Below are positions 35,065-44,839 of a stretch of 64,000 nucleotides of DNA, one piece after another. The translations under genes were made by a program, and so were the position numbers. The notes beneath the pieces are model-generated. The model was not told the DNA's origin and searched no databases. It saw only the letters and a program-made list of their open reading frames with translations. Every line of letters begins with the position of its first letter. Position 1 is the first letter of the stretch. Source of the DNA: an uncultured Clostridia bacterium (GTDB taxonomy: Bacteria; Bacillota; Clostridia; Oscillospirales; Ruminococcaceae); NCBI GenBank assembly GCA_947624555.1, contig CANQKW010000003.1, positions 62,001 through 126,000 on the forward strand, given 5' to 3'.

Positions 35065-35505
35065 TTATGCATCACAATGCCCACAGCTTTCGCAGTCGGG
35101 GAATTGGGAGTGGTCGTATTCAATGCCGTTTTTGTCGTAATAATCCTTCAAAGCGGATTTTATCGCCTCTTCGGCTAAAACAGAACAGTGCAGCTTGTGT
35201 GCAGGCAGTCCGTCAAGAGCCTCGACTACCGCCTTGTTTGTGAGCGACAAAGCCTCTGAAACGGGCTTGCCCTTGATAAGCTCGGTTGCCATTGAACTTG
35301 ATGCTATTGCGCTGCCGCAGCCGAACGTTTCAAATTTCACATCTGAAATAATACCGTCATCTATCTTCAGATAGATTTTCATAATGTCGCCGCATTTTGC
35401 ATTTCCGACCTCGCCTATACCGTCTGCGTTTTCTATCGTTCCGACATTTCTGGGATTGCGGAAATGGTCCATAACCTTTTCACTGTAAAGAGCCAAATCA
35501 AACAC
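35065..35505 (-). CDS. nifU: Fe-S cluster assembly scaffold, IscU/NifU type
   Basis: The scaffold on which Fe-S clusters are built before transfer. The 146-aa protein has the three family cysteines in NAKCGDIM, FGCGSAIASSSM and LHCSVLAEEAI. A Cys-rich extension (CESCGHCDA) at the C-terminus is extra and common in Clostridia. It lies 7 bp downstream of the cysteine desulfurase and is in its operon. Confidence 0.95.
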   Translation of the reverse strand: MFDLALYSEKVMDHFRNPRNVGTIENADGIGEVGNAKCGDIMKIYLKIDDGIISDVKFETFGCGSAIASSSMATELIKGKPVSEALSLTNKAVVEALDGLPAHKLHCSVLAEEAIKSALKDYYDKNGIEYDHSQFPDCESCGHCDA

Positions 35506-35512
35506 CTCTCAA

Positions 35513-36703
35513 TCATTTTATTATAAATTCCCGTTTTCCGTTTATAAGGTCATTCCATACGGGAGAAATGCTCCTTAAATATTCAACGACTTCTTTTACC
35601 GATTTTATGATATAGTCCGCCTCCTCTTCTGTGTTTTCTTCCGACAGCGAAAGCCGCAATGACCCGTGTGCAACGTCGTGTACCCTTCCTATTGCGAGAA
35701 GAACGTGACTGGGGTCAAGAGAACCCGAAGTACACGCAGAACCCGACGACGCACATACGCCCTTGTCGTCAAGGAGCAGCAGCAAAGACTCTCCCTCAAT
35801 GCCCTCAAAGCAGAAATTTATATTACCGGGAAGTCTTTTTTCAGCGTCACCGTTGAGTATGGAATGTGGGATTTCCGATATTCCTGCAATGATCCTGTCA
35901 CGCAAAGCCGAAATTTTTTTCGCATTTTCGTCAATATGACTGCAAGCGTCCTCAAGAGCCGCCGCCATTCCCATAACAGCAGGAATATTTTCCGTTCCGG
36001 CACGCTTTCCTCTTTCCTGTGCGCCGCCTTCTATGAGATTAGTAAGCGCTATGCCCTTTTTCGCATAAAGAACGCCTGCTCCCTTTGGTCCGTGAAATTT
36101 ATGCGCAGACAGGGACAGCATATCTATATTCTGTTCTTTTACATCAATACGGATATGACCTGCCGCCTGGACTGCGTCCGTGTGGAAAAGCACTCCCCTT
36201 TCACGGCAAATTTGACCTATTTCCTTTATCGGCTGGATTGTGCCTATCTCGTTGTTGGCAAACATAACAGTAACAAGGCAGGTATCGTCACGGACAGCGT
36301 CCGCCACCTGTTCGGGAAGAACTATACCGTTTTCGTGCACATCGAGCAGGGTAACTTCAAAACCCTCCTTTTCAAGCTTGTTCAGCGTATGAAGAACAGC
36401 GTGATGTTCAAAAGCGGTTGAAATGATATGCTTTTTGCCTTTCTTCTCTCCGATACGAGCCGCTGATATTATCGCCTGATTATCCGCCTCGCTGCCGCCC
36501 GAAGTAAACGTTATCTCCTTTGCCTCACAGCCAAGCTGTTTAGCTATTCTGCTGCGTGCATTAACGAGCGCCTCGTCCGCTTTCTGTCCTACAGAATGCA
36601 GGCTTGAAGGATTTCCGTATATCACATCAAAATACGGCAGCATAGCGTCTATAGCCGATTTACTCATTTTTGTGGTTGCTGCGTTGTCAGCGTATATATG
36701 CAT
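35513..36703 (-). CDS. nifS: Cysteine desulfurase, NifS/IscS type
   Basis: A PLP enzyme that takes sulfur from cysteine for Fe-S and other cofactors. The 396-aa protein has the PLP lysine in [13 protein letters not shown], the sulfur-accepting cysteine in [12 protein letters not shown], and a typical N-terminus [15 protein letters not shown]. The promoter upstream overlaps a likely iron-sulfur regulator site. No iscR gene is next to it in the window. Confidence 0.97.
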   Translation of the reverse strand: MHIYADNAATTKMSKSAIDAMLPYFDVIYGNPSSLHSVGQKADEALVNARSRIAKQLGCEAKEITFTSGGSEADNQAIISAARIGEKKGKKHIISTAFEHHAVLHTLNKLEKEGFEVTLLDVHENGIVLPEQVADAVRDDTCLVTVMFANNEIGTIQPIKEIGQICRERGVLFHTDAVQAAGHIRIDVKEQNIDMLSLSAHKFHGPKGAGVLYAKKGIALTNLIEGGAQERGKRAGTENIPAVMGMAAALEDACSHIDENAKKISALRDRIIAGISEIPHSILNGDAEKRLPGNINFCFEGIEGESLLLLLDDKGVCASSGSACTSGSLDPSHVLLAIGRVHDVAHGSLRLSLSEENTEEEADYIIKSVKEVVEYLRSISPVWNDLINGKREFIIK

Positions 36704-36726
36704 TTTTATCCCCCTTTAATTCATAT

Positions 36727-36741
36727 ACCTATTTAGTAGGT
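36727..36741. promoter_or_regulatory. Probable Rrf2/IscR-type operator ACCTA-TTTAG-TAGGT
   Basis: A perfect 5-bp inverted repeat 14 bp downstream of the nifS -10 box, about 8-22 bases after the expected start of transcription. The core CTAAATAG resembles IscR-family sites in Firmicutes, from memory of the type I IscR motif. Suits Fe-S-responsive repression of nifSU. Confidence 0.55.
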
Positions 36742-36755
36742 AGGTCATTGTATTA

Positions 36756-36784
36756 AGTATAGCACTATTTATCTGTTTTGTCAA
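36756..36784 (-). promoter_or_regulatory. Sigma-A promoter of nifS-nifU
   Basis: On the minus strand a perfect TTGACA, 17-bp spacer, then TATACT. A leader of about 45 nt leads to the nifS ATG, which has a GGGGGG-type ribosome site. Confidence 0.9.
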
Positions 36785-36872
36785 TAGGTAAATGATAATT
36801 TTTCAAGATTTTTACGGTATATGCTCCCTGTACAAGGCATATAAATTTAAAAAAATCTGAAAAGGAGCATTT

Positions 36873-38015
36873 ATGAAGAAACTAATATGTCTTGTATTCA
36901 GCTTTATAACGCTGTTTGCGATTGATATGCCATCTTTTGCCGCAACAGAGCCTGTCGGTTCTTCCGCAAAAGCCGAAATACTTTACGAGGCAGACACGGG
37001 GCAGATACTTTACTCGAAGAACGCAGACGAAAAGCTGCCTATAGCGTCTGTTACAAAAACAATGTCGCTGCTTTTATGGGCGGAGGCTATCGAAGAAGGC
37101 AAGCTTTCCCTTGAAGAAAAAGTAAGGGTTTCGGGCGAGGCGTCGGGTACAGAGGGTTCGACTATCTGGCTTGAAATAGGCGAGGAAATGACCGCTGCGG
37201 AGCTGCTTGAGGCAGTAATCATCTCCTCTGCGAACGATGCCTGCAAGGCTCTTGCGGAACATCTGTCGGGCAGCGAGGCGGATTTTGTCAAGCTGATGAA
37301 CAAGCGCGCCAAAGAGTTGGGTATGAACTCCACACGATACAAAAACTGCACGGGACTTGACGAAAACGGGCATTATTCCTCTGCGAACGATACGGCAATA
37401 GTCACCGCAGAGCTTATGAAACACAAGGTCTATCAAGGCTGGTTTCTTACAAGACTGGACTACCTTAGAGGCGGCGGAACGCAGCTTGTAAACACAAACA
37501 AGCTCATCCTCACCTATAACGGCATTTTAGGCGGCAAAACAGGCACAACAGACGCCGCAGGCTGCTGCCTTACGGTCTGCGCCGAAAGAAACAATATGCG
37601 TCTTGTTGCGGTAGCTTTGGGGTGCGGTGACGATGACGAGCGCTTTGACGTGTGCAAAGGACTGCTCGATTACGGATTTCAAGGTTTTGAGCTTTTTACT
37701 CCCGAAATAGATTTCAACAAGCTTAAACCGATAAAAGTAACGCACGGCGTTCTTTCGGAAACAGTGCCTATAGTAAAAAAACAGGGCGGTCAATGCGTTA
37801 TCAGAAAAGGCAGGTCAAATGACGTGAAATACGAATATTCCTTTGTGGAAGGGCTTGACGCTCCCGTAGAAATCGGGCAGTTTACGGGAGAATATCTGGT
37901 AACGCTTGACGGAGCAGAGGTCTACCGTTCGGATATAGTCGCAAAAGAGGACATTCCCAGAATGAATTTCTGGCTCTGCCTGCAAAAGCTGTTTATGGAG
38001 ATAATCTCAATGTGA
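36873..38015 (+). CDS. D-alanyl-D-alanine carboxypeptidase (PBP5/DacF family)
   Basis: Trims the terminal D-Ala from peptidoglycan stem peptides and so limits cross-linking. The 380-aa protein has a signal peptide (1-24), the SxxK motif in ASVTKTM, the SxN motif in SSANDACK and KTG in GGKTGTTDAAG. A C-terminal domain after about residue 270 and a final hydrophobic helix (NFWLCLQKLFMEIISM) suit membrane attachment. The gene ends 5 bp before the convergent ABC permease. In B. subtilis the DacF type is made in the forespore; a sigma-F promoter was not convincingly found here. Confidence 0.92.
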   Translation: MKKLICLVFSFITLFAIDMPSFAATEPVGSSAKAEILYEADTGQILYSKNADEKLPIASVTKTMSLLLWAEAIEEGKLSLEEKVRVSGEASGTEGSTIWLEIGEEMTAAELLEAVIISSANDACKALAEHLSGSEADFVKLMNKRAKELGMNSTRYKNCTGLDENGHYSSANDTAIVTAELMKHKVYQGWFLTRLDYLRGGGTQLVNTNKLILTYNGILGGKTGTTDAAGCCLTVCAERNNMRLVAVALGCGDDDERFDVCKGLLDYGFQGFELFTPEIDFNKLKPIKVTHGVLSETVPIVKKQGGQCVIRKGRSNDVKYEYSFVEGLDAPVEIGQFTGEYLVTLDGAEVYRSDIVAKEDIPRMNFWLCLQKLFMEIISM

Positions 38016-38020
38016 AAAAA

Positions 38021-39184
38021 TTACATTCTCAGAGCGTCGGCAGGGCTTAATTTTGCGGCTTTTGCGGCAGGATAAGCGCCAAAGCCTGCTCCCAAAAAAG
38101 CGGCGGTGACTGCAGAAATTATCAGAGAGGGCAAATCTGCGGAAAAAGGCACTCCCAACACGGCACAGCCGATAAACGAAACCGCAAGTCCCGGAACAAT
38201 GCCGCCTATGCTCCCCAACAAAGTAAGAATGACACTTTCGGCAAGAAATTCTCCCATAATATCACGCCCCCGTGCACCGATAGCCTTTTTTATGCCTATT
38301 TCACGGGTGCGCTCTCCTACGCTCATCATCATTGAAGTCATCACCGAAATACCCGATACCACGAGAGAAATGCCTGCCGTGAGAGAAAGCGCAGTCGTTA
38401 CAGTCGAGAGAATGCTTTCAAGACTGCTCTTCTGAGAAAGAAGATTGTTGCAGATATACCCGTCAACGTGACCGTTCTTTTTATCGAGAGCGTCAGTCAC
38501 AGATTTCACGGGAAAATCATCTCCCGAAACCTTTACCGCAATTTTGTCGTAAGTCGTTCTTCCACAAAGGGTCTGCATTGTCGTTATCGGGATATACATA
38601 AATTCGGGCATTATATTCGTGAGCATTCCCTGCAAAGACGACAGACCCGATTTTGCTACCCCTATTATCGTAAATTCGTGGTATTTTTTGCCCAGAAAAA
38701 TTTTAAGCTTTTTTCCCGTAATGTCACTTCGTCCATAAGCCTCCAGAGCGAATTGCTCGTCAATGACACAGACTTTCGACAGCGACGCCGAGTCGGAATT
38801 GCTGATAAGTCTACCGTGGATTGCCTCAAGAGAAATAAGCTTGTCAGCGGACTTGTCCACGCCCCATACGTAACAGTTAAGCCGCCTGTCAAGCATTTTT
38901 GCCTCAGTAACGCTTGCCATAAGCGGCATAGCGTCTGTCACGCCGTCAATTTTCTTCAGCTCTTCCACGTCTTTGTCCGTAAGAGTAACGGAAACCGTCA
39001 AATCCGACGCTTGTACAAGCAAAGTATCAACTCCCATTGAAACAAGAGTTGAGCCGACCTGCTCCGTGCCGACAGCGCCGACAGTTGAAATAAGCGTTAC
39101 CGAAAAAACTCCTACGGCTATACCTGTCATTGTAAGCAGAGAACGTGTTTTTGCTCTGAATATGTTTTTCAGGATTTTCAGCAT
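38021..39184 (-). CDS. MacB/FtsX-type ABC transporter permease
   Basis: A 387-aa permease of the MacB fold: an N-terminal helix (LLTMTGIAVGVFSVTLIS), a long extracellular domain (about residues 45-265), and three C-terminal helices with REIGIKKAIGARGRDI in the loop. It overlaps the adaptor gene by 7 bp (ATGCTGA). Exporters of this type also need an ATPase. None lies next to it; the nearest in the window is at 63 kb with a different permease. Its task, export of a peptide, lipid or antibiotic, is unknown. Confidence 0.85.
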   Translation of the reverse strand: MLKILKNIFRAKTRSLLTMTGIAVGVFSVTLISTVGAVGTEQVGSTLVSMGVDTLLVQASDLTVSVTLTDKDVEELKKIDGVTDAMPLMASVTEAKMLDRRLNCYVWGVDKSADKLISLEAIHGRLISNSDSASLSKVCVIDEQFALEAYGRSDITGKKLKIFLGKKYHEFTIIGVAKSGLSSLQGMLTNIMPEFMYIPITTMQTLCGRTTYDKIAVKVSGDDFPVKSVTDALDKKNGHVDGYICNNLLSQKSSLESILSTVTTALSLTAGISLVVSGISVMTSMMMSVGERTREIGIKKAIGARGRDIMGEFLAESVILTLLGSIGGIVPGLAVSFIGCAVLGVPFSADLPSLIISAVTAAFLGAGFGAYPAAKAAKLSPADALRM

Positions 39185-40131
39185 TTTACGCCCTCAACTC
39201 TTATATATTTCTTCCCTGCAACAGCTTTTGGGTCGGCAAAAATCTCGTCCTCACGGGAAACCCCAGAACGTATCTCCGTACTGTCGGAAAACTCCTCGCC
39301 CGTGAGGATATTTCTGCGGACAGCCATGCCGTTTTCGTAAACATAAACGTATTCTCCCTGCTCGTCCTGCTCTATTGCGGAATACGGAAGAGTTATGATT
39401 TCCTTTTCATCGGAAAGAATGACCGAAACATCGGCGGAAAGTCCCGATTTAAACCGTTTATCGGGAACATTCGGCGTTATTCTCATATCAACGACCGTTT
39501 CAAGTACAGCACCGTTATACTGACTGTGCGCCGCAGAGGCTATCCCTGTCACTTTCCCGAAAAAAACCTCGTCGAGATAAGCCGCAGGCGTAAACATAAC
39601 GTCCTGACCTAACTCGATTTTGGCAATATCCAGCTCGCTGACAGCGGCGGTAATGCCGATTTCCTCGCCCTGTGAAACGGTCACTATTGCTGTGCCGCTT
39701 TGAACTGCGCTGCCGCTTTTGCACACGGAAATGACCCTGCCCGAACAATTCGCCGTGATTTTTTCGGGAATAAGCGCAGCCGCCGACTGCAAATCAGTCG
39801 CAGAAAAACCCAAGAGATTTTTTCTGCCTACGTTTTCAATAAATTCCGCTGAGGCTTTTCTGTCAACGACAGCAACTGTATCTCCCACGGAAATGCTGTC
39901 GCCCTCTTCAACGAGGAGCCGTTCTATGACAACGGGGAGTGCGCAGGTAATATCGCACTCATCGGAGTAGGAAAAGCTGCCGCTGCCCTTTACGGTTTCG
40001 CAGAAATTTCTCACAGACGGAGAAAAAACAGCGCACACGGGAGCGCTGCTCTCGATTATTTTCGGCAGCAATGCAGGAACAAGTGCCGCTGCAAGTAAAA
40101 AAACAGCCGCCGCCGCAAAAATTCTCTTCAT
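39178..40131 (-). CDS. HlyD/MFP-type membrane-fusion (efflux adaptor) protein
   Basis: The adaptor subunit of a MacA-like exporter. The 317-aa protein has an N-terminal membrane anchor (about 5-25), a lipoyl-like beta domain (EGDSISVGDTVAVVDRKA and SGSAVQSGTAIVTVSQGEE), and a C-terminal barrel. The track begins at a TTG at 40140; the ATG at 40131 has an AGGGG site 9 bp upstream and gives MKRIFAAAAVF. It overlaps the permease gene by 7 bp. No ATPase gene lies next to it. Confidence 0.82.
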   Translation of the reverse strand: MKRIFAAAAVFLLAAALVPALLPKIIESSAPVCAVFSPSVRNFCETVKGSGSFSYSDECDITCALPVVIERLLVEEGDSISVGDTVAVVDRKASAEFIENVGRKNLLGFSATDLQSAAALIPEKITANCSGRVISVCKSGSAVQSGTAIVTVSQGEEIGITAAVSELDIAKIELGQDVMFTPAAYLDEVFFGKVTGIASAAHSQYNGAVLETVVDMRITPNVPDKRFKSGLSADVSVILSDEKEIITLPYSAIEQDEQGEYVYVYENGMAVRRNILTGEEFSDSTEIRSGVSREDEIFADPKAVAGKKYIRVEGVKC

Positions 40132-40278
40132 ATGGTTCAACCCCTAACAAATGAATATCACAAGGATATTGTTGCGGAATTTTTGGGAAATATTCTACCG
40201 AAAAATAAAAAGAAAAAACTAAAATTATAAAGTTTTTTGGAAATTCTTAAAATCTTTTTTCAAACTCGTTTTAAAAAC

Positions 40279-40317
40279 AAAAATACGGGGAAAACTCTTG
40301 GTCTTCCCCGTATTTTT
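40279..40317 (-). terminator. Terminator after secDF
   Basis: Perfect 14-bp stem AAAAATACGGGGAA with TTCCCCGTATTTTT, ending in a T run on the minus strand. Confidence 0.92.
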
Positions 40318-40346
40318 AAACGCCTAAAAGGCATTTTGAATTTCGA

Positions 40347-42710
40347 TTATTTCTCCGATTTTGCGGCATTGAGCTTTCTGCTCTTCCTCTCCTGATGCCA
40401 GATCCAGATAGGTCCTGCAAGGCACAGCGAGGAGTAAAATCCTACCACCATACCGATTGCAAGCGGTATCGAGAACGAAAGTATAGACGTCGTTCCCATA
40501 AATGCGCAGACAACTGAAATCGAAATCATCGCCGTGACCGTCGTAGCAGTAGTGATTACCGAACGGCTCAATGTCTGATTTATCGAGAGATTTACCAGCT
40601 CACGGTCGTTAAATTTGCCGCCGTATTTTGCTCTGTTTTCACGCAAACGGTCGTAGATGATAATAGTATTGTTGATAGAATATCCCAACAGCGTCAGAAT
40701 GACCGCCATAAAGTTAGAGTCGAGCGCCATTCCGCCGAAAACATAAACCGCATATGTTACTGCAACATCGTGCATAAGGCAGATTATCGCAATAACGCCT
40801 GCGCTCCAGCCGCCTATCTTCTTAAAGCGGAACGCAATATAAATTACAAGGAGCACAAAAGCTATAATTACCGCAATAAGACAGCTTATAAAGAACTGTG
40901 AGCCTGCGGACGCAGAAACGTTCGTTGTGTCCATATTGACGATATTGTTATCGGGGTAGGTCTTTTCAAGATGTTCGGAAACGCTTTGGAGCATATCATC
41001 GTCCATTTTTTCATCTGCTGCAAACGAAACAACCAGCGTCTTAAGATTTCCCGTAAAGCTCGTTCCCGTAGTAACTGTGGCTCTGGAAGTACCAATGCTC
41101 TCTATCTGCGACTTAACATCGTTTACGTCGATTTCTCCCTCGTAAGAATAGGTGATCATAGTACCGCCCTTGAAACGAATATCAACAGCAACGCCTATTA
41201 TAAACGTGCGAGCGACAGTCGCCGCTATAACTACTGCGGAAATGATAACGAAGATCTTTCTCTTGCTGACGAAATCAAAGTTGGTTTTTGCCTTGACTTC
41301 GATATTGCGGACGGTATCCTTGCCCTTTTCCACGTTGGAAACAGGCATATCCTTGCCGGAAACGCCGTACAAAGCAGGCTTTCTGAAACATTTGAACTTC
41401 GAGAGAGCAACAGTCATAAGTCTTGTTGCCCAACAAGCCATAATGAAGTTCATAATAACGCCTGCAAGCAGCGTATATCCGAACGAATATATAGTACCCT
41501 CTGTGGAAGCGCCGAACCATGTTCCGAATACAGCCATAAGGATAAGCGCAACGATAATTACCGTGAGATTTGAGTCGAGAATTGCCGTAAATCCTCTTGA
41601 AAAGCCGTTTTTGAGTGCGCCGTCAATGGTGCGTCCTGCTTTTAGCTCTTCTTTAATTCTTTCTGCGGAAATAACGTTTGCGTCGACGCCCATACCTATT
41701 GAAAGAATGATACCCGCAATACCGGGAAGCGTCAGCGAAGATGCGCTGTTGAACGCAAAGAAACCCGTTATCGCCGCAAACATACCTGCCACCTGTCCCG
41801 TAAGAGAAACAACCGCAACAAATCCGGGCAGTCTGTAATAAATTATCATAAATATCGCTATCAGCACAAATGCGATAAGTCCTGCGAGTGCCATAGCGTC
41901 GCGGGCGCCCGTTCCCAAAATAGGCGAGATAGTCGAAAGGCTCTTTATATCCAGCTTGAAAGGAAGTGCGCCGCCGTTTATCTTATTTGCGAGGTCCTGT
42001 GCGCTTTCTGCGGTAAAGCTGCCCGAAATCTGGCAGGAACCGTCAGCTATGCGCTCATTTACATTAGGCGATGAGATACACACATCGTCCATCCAGATTG
42101 AGATTTGTTCTCCGACAAGTCTGCCTGTTGCGTCAGCGAATTTTTCCTTTCCGCTGTCCTTAAACTCAAGATGAACTATATACTCATCATTCTTACTGTC
42201 ATAGCCTGCCTGTGCACGCTGTACATCTGCTCCCGTGAGAATAACGGTTTCGGTGTCGCCCGTAGGCAGACCCTCGCTGTCGGTCTCATACTTTTCACGG
42301 AAGGTGAGCAGCGCAGTTTCGCCTATTTCCTTGACAGCCTGTTCGGGATCAAAGGAAGTGTCGTCGCTCTGCCACGGAAACTGCACGATAATAGCGTTTG
42401 TTGCCAAATCCACAAAAACATCATAGTCGTTTATGTTTTTGGAAACAAGACGGGTCTCCATAATAGACTTTGCGGCGTTAAGGTCGTCCTCTGTGACTGC
42501 ATTCTCCTTAGCGTAGTCCTCAGGCACGCCGAAAGTAACGTTTACGCCGCCTCGAATGTCAATTCCCCATCTGATGTCGTCAATTCCCCATATATAGTGG
42601 TTTTTGATGTCGCCGTTATAGGTTTTGACACCCATTGTACTAAGGACAGTAAAAGCGATTATCAGGAAAAAGACCACAAAGAAAACGGGTTTTGTGATTT
42701 TACTCTTCAA
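40347..42710 (-). CDS. secDF: Protein translocase subunit SecD-SecF fusion
   Basis: SecDF uses the proton or sodium gradient to pull secreted proteins outward. The 787-aa protein is a natural fusion of SecD (to about residue 450) and SecF, as in B. subtilis. It has DIRGGVNVTFG near residue 50, the SecD helix group (ISAERIKEELKAGRT) and the SecF start VAVDIRFKGGTMITYSYEG. The start is TTG at 42710 because a stop codon lies a few codons before; GGAG precedes it. A strong promoter is 110 bp upstream. Confidence 0.96.
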   Translation of the reverse strand: MKSKITKPVFFVVFFLIIAFTVLSTMGVKTYNGDIKNHYIWGIDDIRWGIDIRGGVNVTFGVPEDYAKENAVTEDDLNAAKSIMETRLVSKNINDYDVFVDLATNAIIVQFPWQSDDTSFDPEQAVKEIGETALLTFREKYETDSEGLPTGDTETVILTGADVQRAQAGYDSKNDEYIVHLEFKDSGKEKFADATGRLVGEQISIWMDDVCISSPNVNERIADGSCQISGSFTAESAQDLANKINGGALPFKLDIKSLSTISPILGTGARDAMALAGLIAFVLIAIFMIIYYRLPGFVAVVSLTGQVAGMFAAITGFFAFNSASSLTLPGIAGIILSIGMGVDANVISAERIKEELKAGRTIDGALKNGFSRGFTAILDSNLTVIIVALILMAVFGTWFGASTEGTIYSFGYTLLAGVIMNFIMACWATRLMTVALSKFKCFRKPALYGVSGKDMPVSNVEKGKDTVRNIEVKAKTNFDFVSKRKIFVIISAVVIAATVARTFIIGVAVDIRFKGGTMITYSYEGEIDVNDVKSQIESIGTSRATVTTGTSFTGNLKTLVVSFAADEKMDDDMLQSVSEHLEKTYPDNNIVNMDTTNVSASAGSQFFISCLIAVIIAFVLLVIYIAFRFKKIGGWSAGVIAIICLMHDVAVTYAVYVFGGMALDSNFMAVILTLLGYSINNTIIIYDRLRENRAKYGGKFNDRELVNLSINQTLSRSVITTATTVTAMISISVVCAFMGTTSILSFSIPLAIGMVVGFYSSLCLAGPIWIWHQERKSRKLNAAKSEK

Positions 42711-42819
42711 ACATTTTCACTCCGTTTCACGATTTTTATCATTGTCCTATATCATATATTTCGAGTTTAACATCAAATTGCTTTCCCTGTAAAGAAGGCA
42801 AATTTAACGCCTGTTGTCT

Positions 42820-42848
42820 ATTATATCACAATTTGTCCCGTTTGTCAA
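42820..42848 (-). promoter_or_regulatory. Sigma-A promoter of secDF
   Basis: A perfect TTGACA, 17-bp spacer and perfect TATAAT on the minus strand. The -35 box is 3 bp from the stop codon of the upstream amylase gene. Confidence 0.92.
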
Positions 42849-42851
42849 GAG

Positions 42852-44741
42852 CTAAAGCTTGCAATAAACTACTCCGAAATCGAACGGCGCTACCGTTATC
42901 CTGTTGTCGTCAATGCCCAGACCATAGCGGTCGAAAGCGGGCGTAAATCCGCTGAACATATCGGTATGCTCGTTTACGATACGGAAAGTTCTCGTTTTGG
43001 TGGATTTATTGAGGTAGATTATCGCTGCGTCACGGTTTATCTTGTCGCAGCGTGCAAATACGCACACGTTGTCGTCAACCTCGATAAAACGCATATCGCC
43101 CTGCTCAAAGGCTCTTGTGCCCTGTCTTACCCTTGCAAGACTTCTTGTAAAGTCGATAAGCTCAATATTTTCGTTGCCCCACGGATAACATCTTCGGTTG
43201 AACGGGTCACGGTAGCCTTCCATTCCTGCCTCATCTCCGTAATAAATGCAAGGAATACCCGGCAAAAAGAACTGGAGTACCATTGCACATTTCAGCAAAG
43301 AAATACCGTAAGTGTATTCGGCAGGCTCAAGGTGTCTTTCGCACTGCCAGTCCTTATCGTGCCAGCCCACTTCTTCGCCGCCCAGACGAGTCAGCGCACG
43401 CTCCGTGTCATGCGTGGAGATGAAATTCATCAGCATATCAACGGCAGGCTTAGGATAATGCTCCAGTATAGTCATTATCGAGTCGATAAAAATGCCTGCG
43501 TTTGCGTATTTTACGTAATTAAGTATAGCCTCTTTAAAGGGATAATTCATAACGCTGTCAAGCTGTCCGCCGAGCAGGTATCTTCTGCGGACGCCATAGC
43601 TCTCCTTGTTTGAGGCGTCCTCCCACACTTCTCCGTAAATAACCTTGTCCGTACCCATTTTCTTGACGGATTTGTTAAGATTATCCAGAAACTGGTCAGG
43701 CAGCTCGTCTGCAACGTCAAGACGCCAGCCTCTTGCGCCCAGCTCAATCCATTTCTGAAGAATACCGCCGTCACCGCAGATATATTCGGTATATTCGGGG
43801 TTATTCTCGTTGACATTCGGGAGAGTTGTGATGCCCCACCAGCTCTCGTATCTGTCGGGATAAGCCGTAAAGCTGTACCACGGGAAATAGGGGCTGTTTC
43901 TGTCACGAAAAGCGCCCGTATCGTTTCCGTAGCGTCCGAATTTGTTGAAATAAACAGAGTCTGCGCCCGTATGCGAAAAAACTCCGTCAAGAATGATGTC
44001 TATGCCCATTTCTCCTGCTTTTTGGCAAAGCTCCTTGAAATCCTCTTCCGTGCCGAGAAGAGGGTCTATTTTTTCATAATTTGACGTGGAATAGCGGTGG
44101 TTTTCCTGGCTCTCGAAGATGGGGTTAAGGTATATTATAGTTGTTCCCAAAGATTTTATATAAGGCAGTTTCTGTATAATTCCCTTTAAATCGCCGCCGA
44201 AAAAGTCGTTGTTTCTAACTATTCCCTTTTCATCGGGGCGGTAATAGGGCGTGCCGTACCAATCATCCCGGATAACCCTGTCCGCAGGAACGTTTTCGTG
44301 CTGCTCTCCGCTTTTAGCAAATCTGTCAGGGAAGATCTGATACATTATGCCGCCTCTTACAAAGGACGGCGTGTACAGATTTTCGTCAAAAACCGTGAGC
44401 TGGAAAAGCTCTTCGCCCTCAAAAACGCCGATATTTGCGCCTGTTCTTTTTATATAGCGGCGGCGTCCGTTTATCACTCCCGTGAAATAGTACTGATGAA
44501 CGCCGACGTTATTCGGGGTAAAAACTCCCGTAAAGATGTTGTCACTTCCGCTCTCGTCCTGAAGAACAAGCTCGATAAAACGCTCCTTATAACCGGGTCG
44601 GAACATAACCAGAGTAAGACTGCCCGAAACCTGAAACTCTTTGGGTATTCTTACGTTGAAAATAGACGGCTGACCTCTGCGTATAGCCCCGAACGGGTGT
44701 TTATAGCTCGTATCAAAGCAGTCAAAAATCGGCATACTCAT
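42852..44741 (-). CDS. GH13 alpha-glucan hydrolase with CBM34-like N-terminus (neopullulanase/cyclomaltodextrinase type)
   Basis: A cytoplasmic enzyme that cuts alpha-1,4 (and often alpha-1,6) bonds of dextrins. The 629-aa protein has an N-terminal beta domain (about 1-125), then the GH13 barrel: MYQIFPDRF, the nucleophile in GWRLDVADEL, the acid-base glutamate in VIYGEVWED, and FISTHDTERAL. There is no signal peptide. The track begins at 44855, but the ATG at 44741 (MSMPIFDCF) has a GGGAGAG site. It is downstream of glgP but separated from it by a terminator, so it may depend on read-through or a weak own promoter (TATAAT near 44785). Confidence 0.9.
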   Translation of the reverse strand: MSMPIFDCFDTSYKHPFGAIRRGQPSIFNVRIPKEFQVSGSLTLVMFRPGYKERFIELVLQDESGSDNIFTGVFTPNNVGVHQYYFTGVINGRRRYIKRTGANIGVFEGEELFQLTVFDENLYTPSFVRGGIMYQIFPDRFAKSGEQHENVPADRVIRDDWYGTPYYRPDEKGIVRNNDFFGGDLKGIIQKLPYIKSLGTTIIYLNPIFESQENHRYSTSNYEKIDPLLGTEEDFKELCQKAGEMGIDIILDGVFSHTGADSVYFNKFGRYGNDTGAFRDRNSPYFPWYSFTAYPDRYESWWGITTLPNVNENNPEYTEYICGDGGILQKWIELGARGWRLDVADELPDQFLDNLNKSVKKMGTDKVIYGEVWEDASNKESYGVRRRYLLGGQLDSVMNYPFKEAILNYVKYANAGIFIDSIMTILEHYPKPAVDMLMNFISTHDTERALTRLGGEEVGWHDKDWQCERHLEPAEYTYGISLLKCAMVLQFFLPGIPCIYYGDEAGMEGYRDPFNRRCYPWGNENIELIDFTRSLARVRQGTRAFEQGDMRFIEVDDNVCVFARCDKINRDAAIIYLNKSTKTRTFRIVNEHTDMFSGFTPAFDRYGLGIDDNRITVAPFDFGVVYCKL

Positions 44742-44792
44742 ATATAAATTCTCTCCCAAAAATGTTATAATATTTTGCCCATTATAATATAA

Positions 44793-44821
44793 TTTTCTCC
44801 CCCATTTTTTGGGGGAGAAAA
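44793..44821 (-). terminator. Terminator between glgP and the GH13 gene
   Basis: TTTTCTCCCCC pairs perfectly with GGGGGAGAAAA (11-bp stem), followed on the minus strand by TTATATT. Confidence 0.85.
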
Positions 44822-44839
44822 ATATTTGCAGTTGAAATG

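Noticed and set aside
36818-36843. Sigma-F-type promoter for the D,D-carboxypeptidase
   Set aside because: GTATA and GGCATATAA are at a plausible distance, but the -10 does not fit the GGnnAnnnT form. The inverted TATATGC/GCATATA there may explain the pattern.
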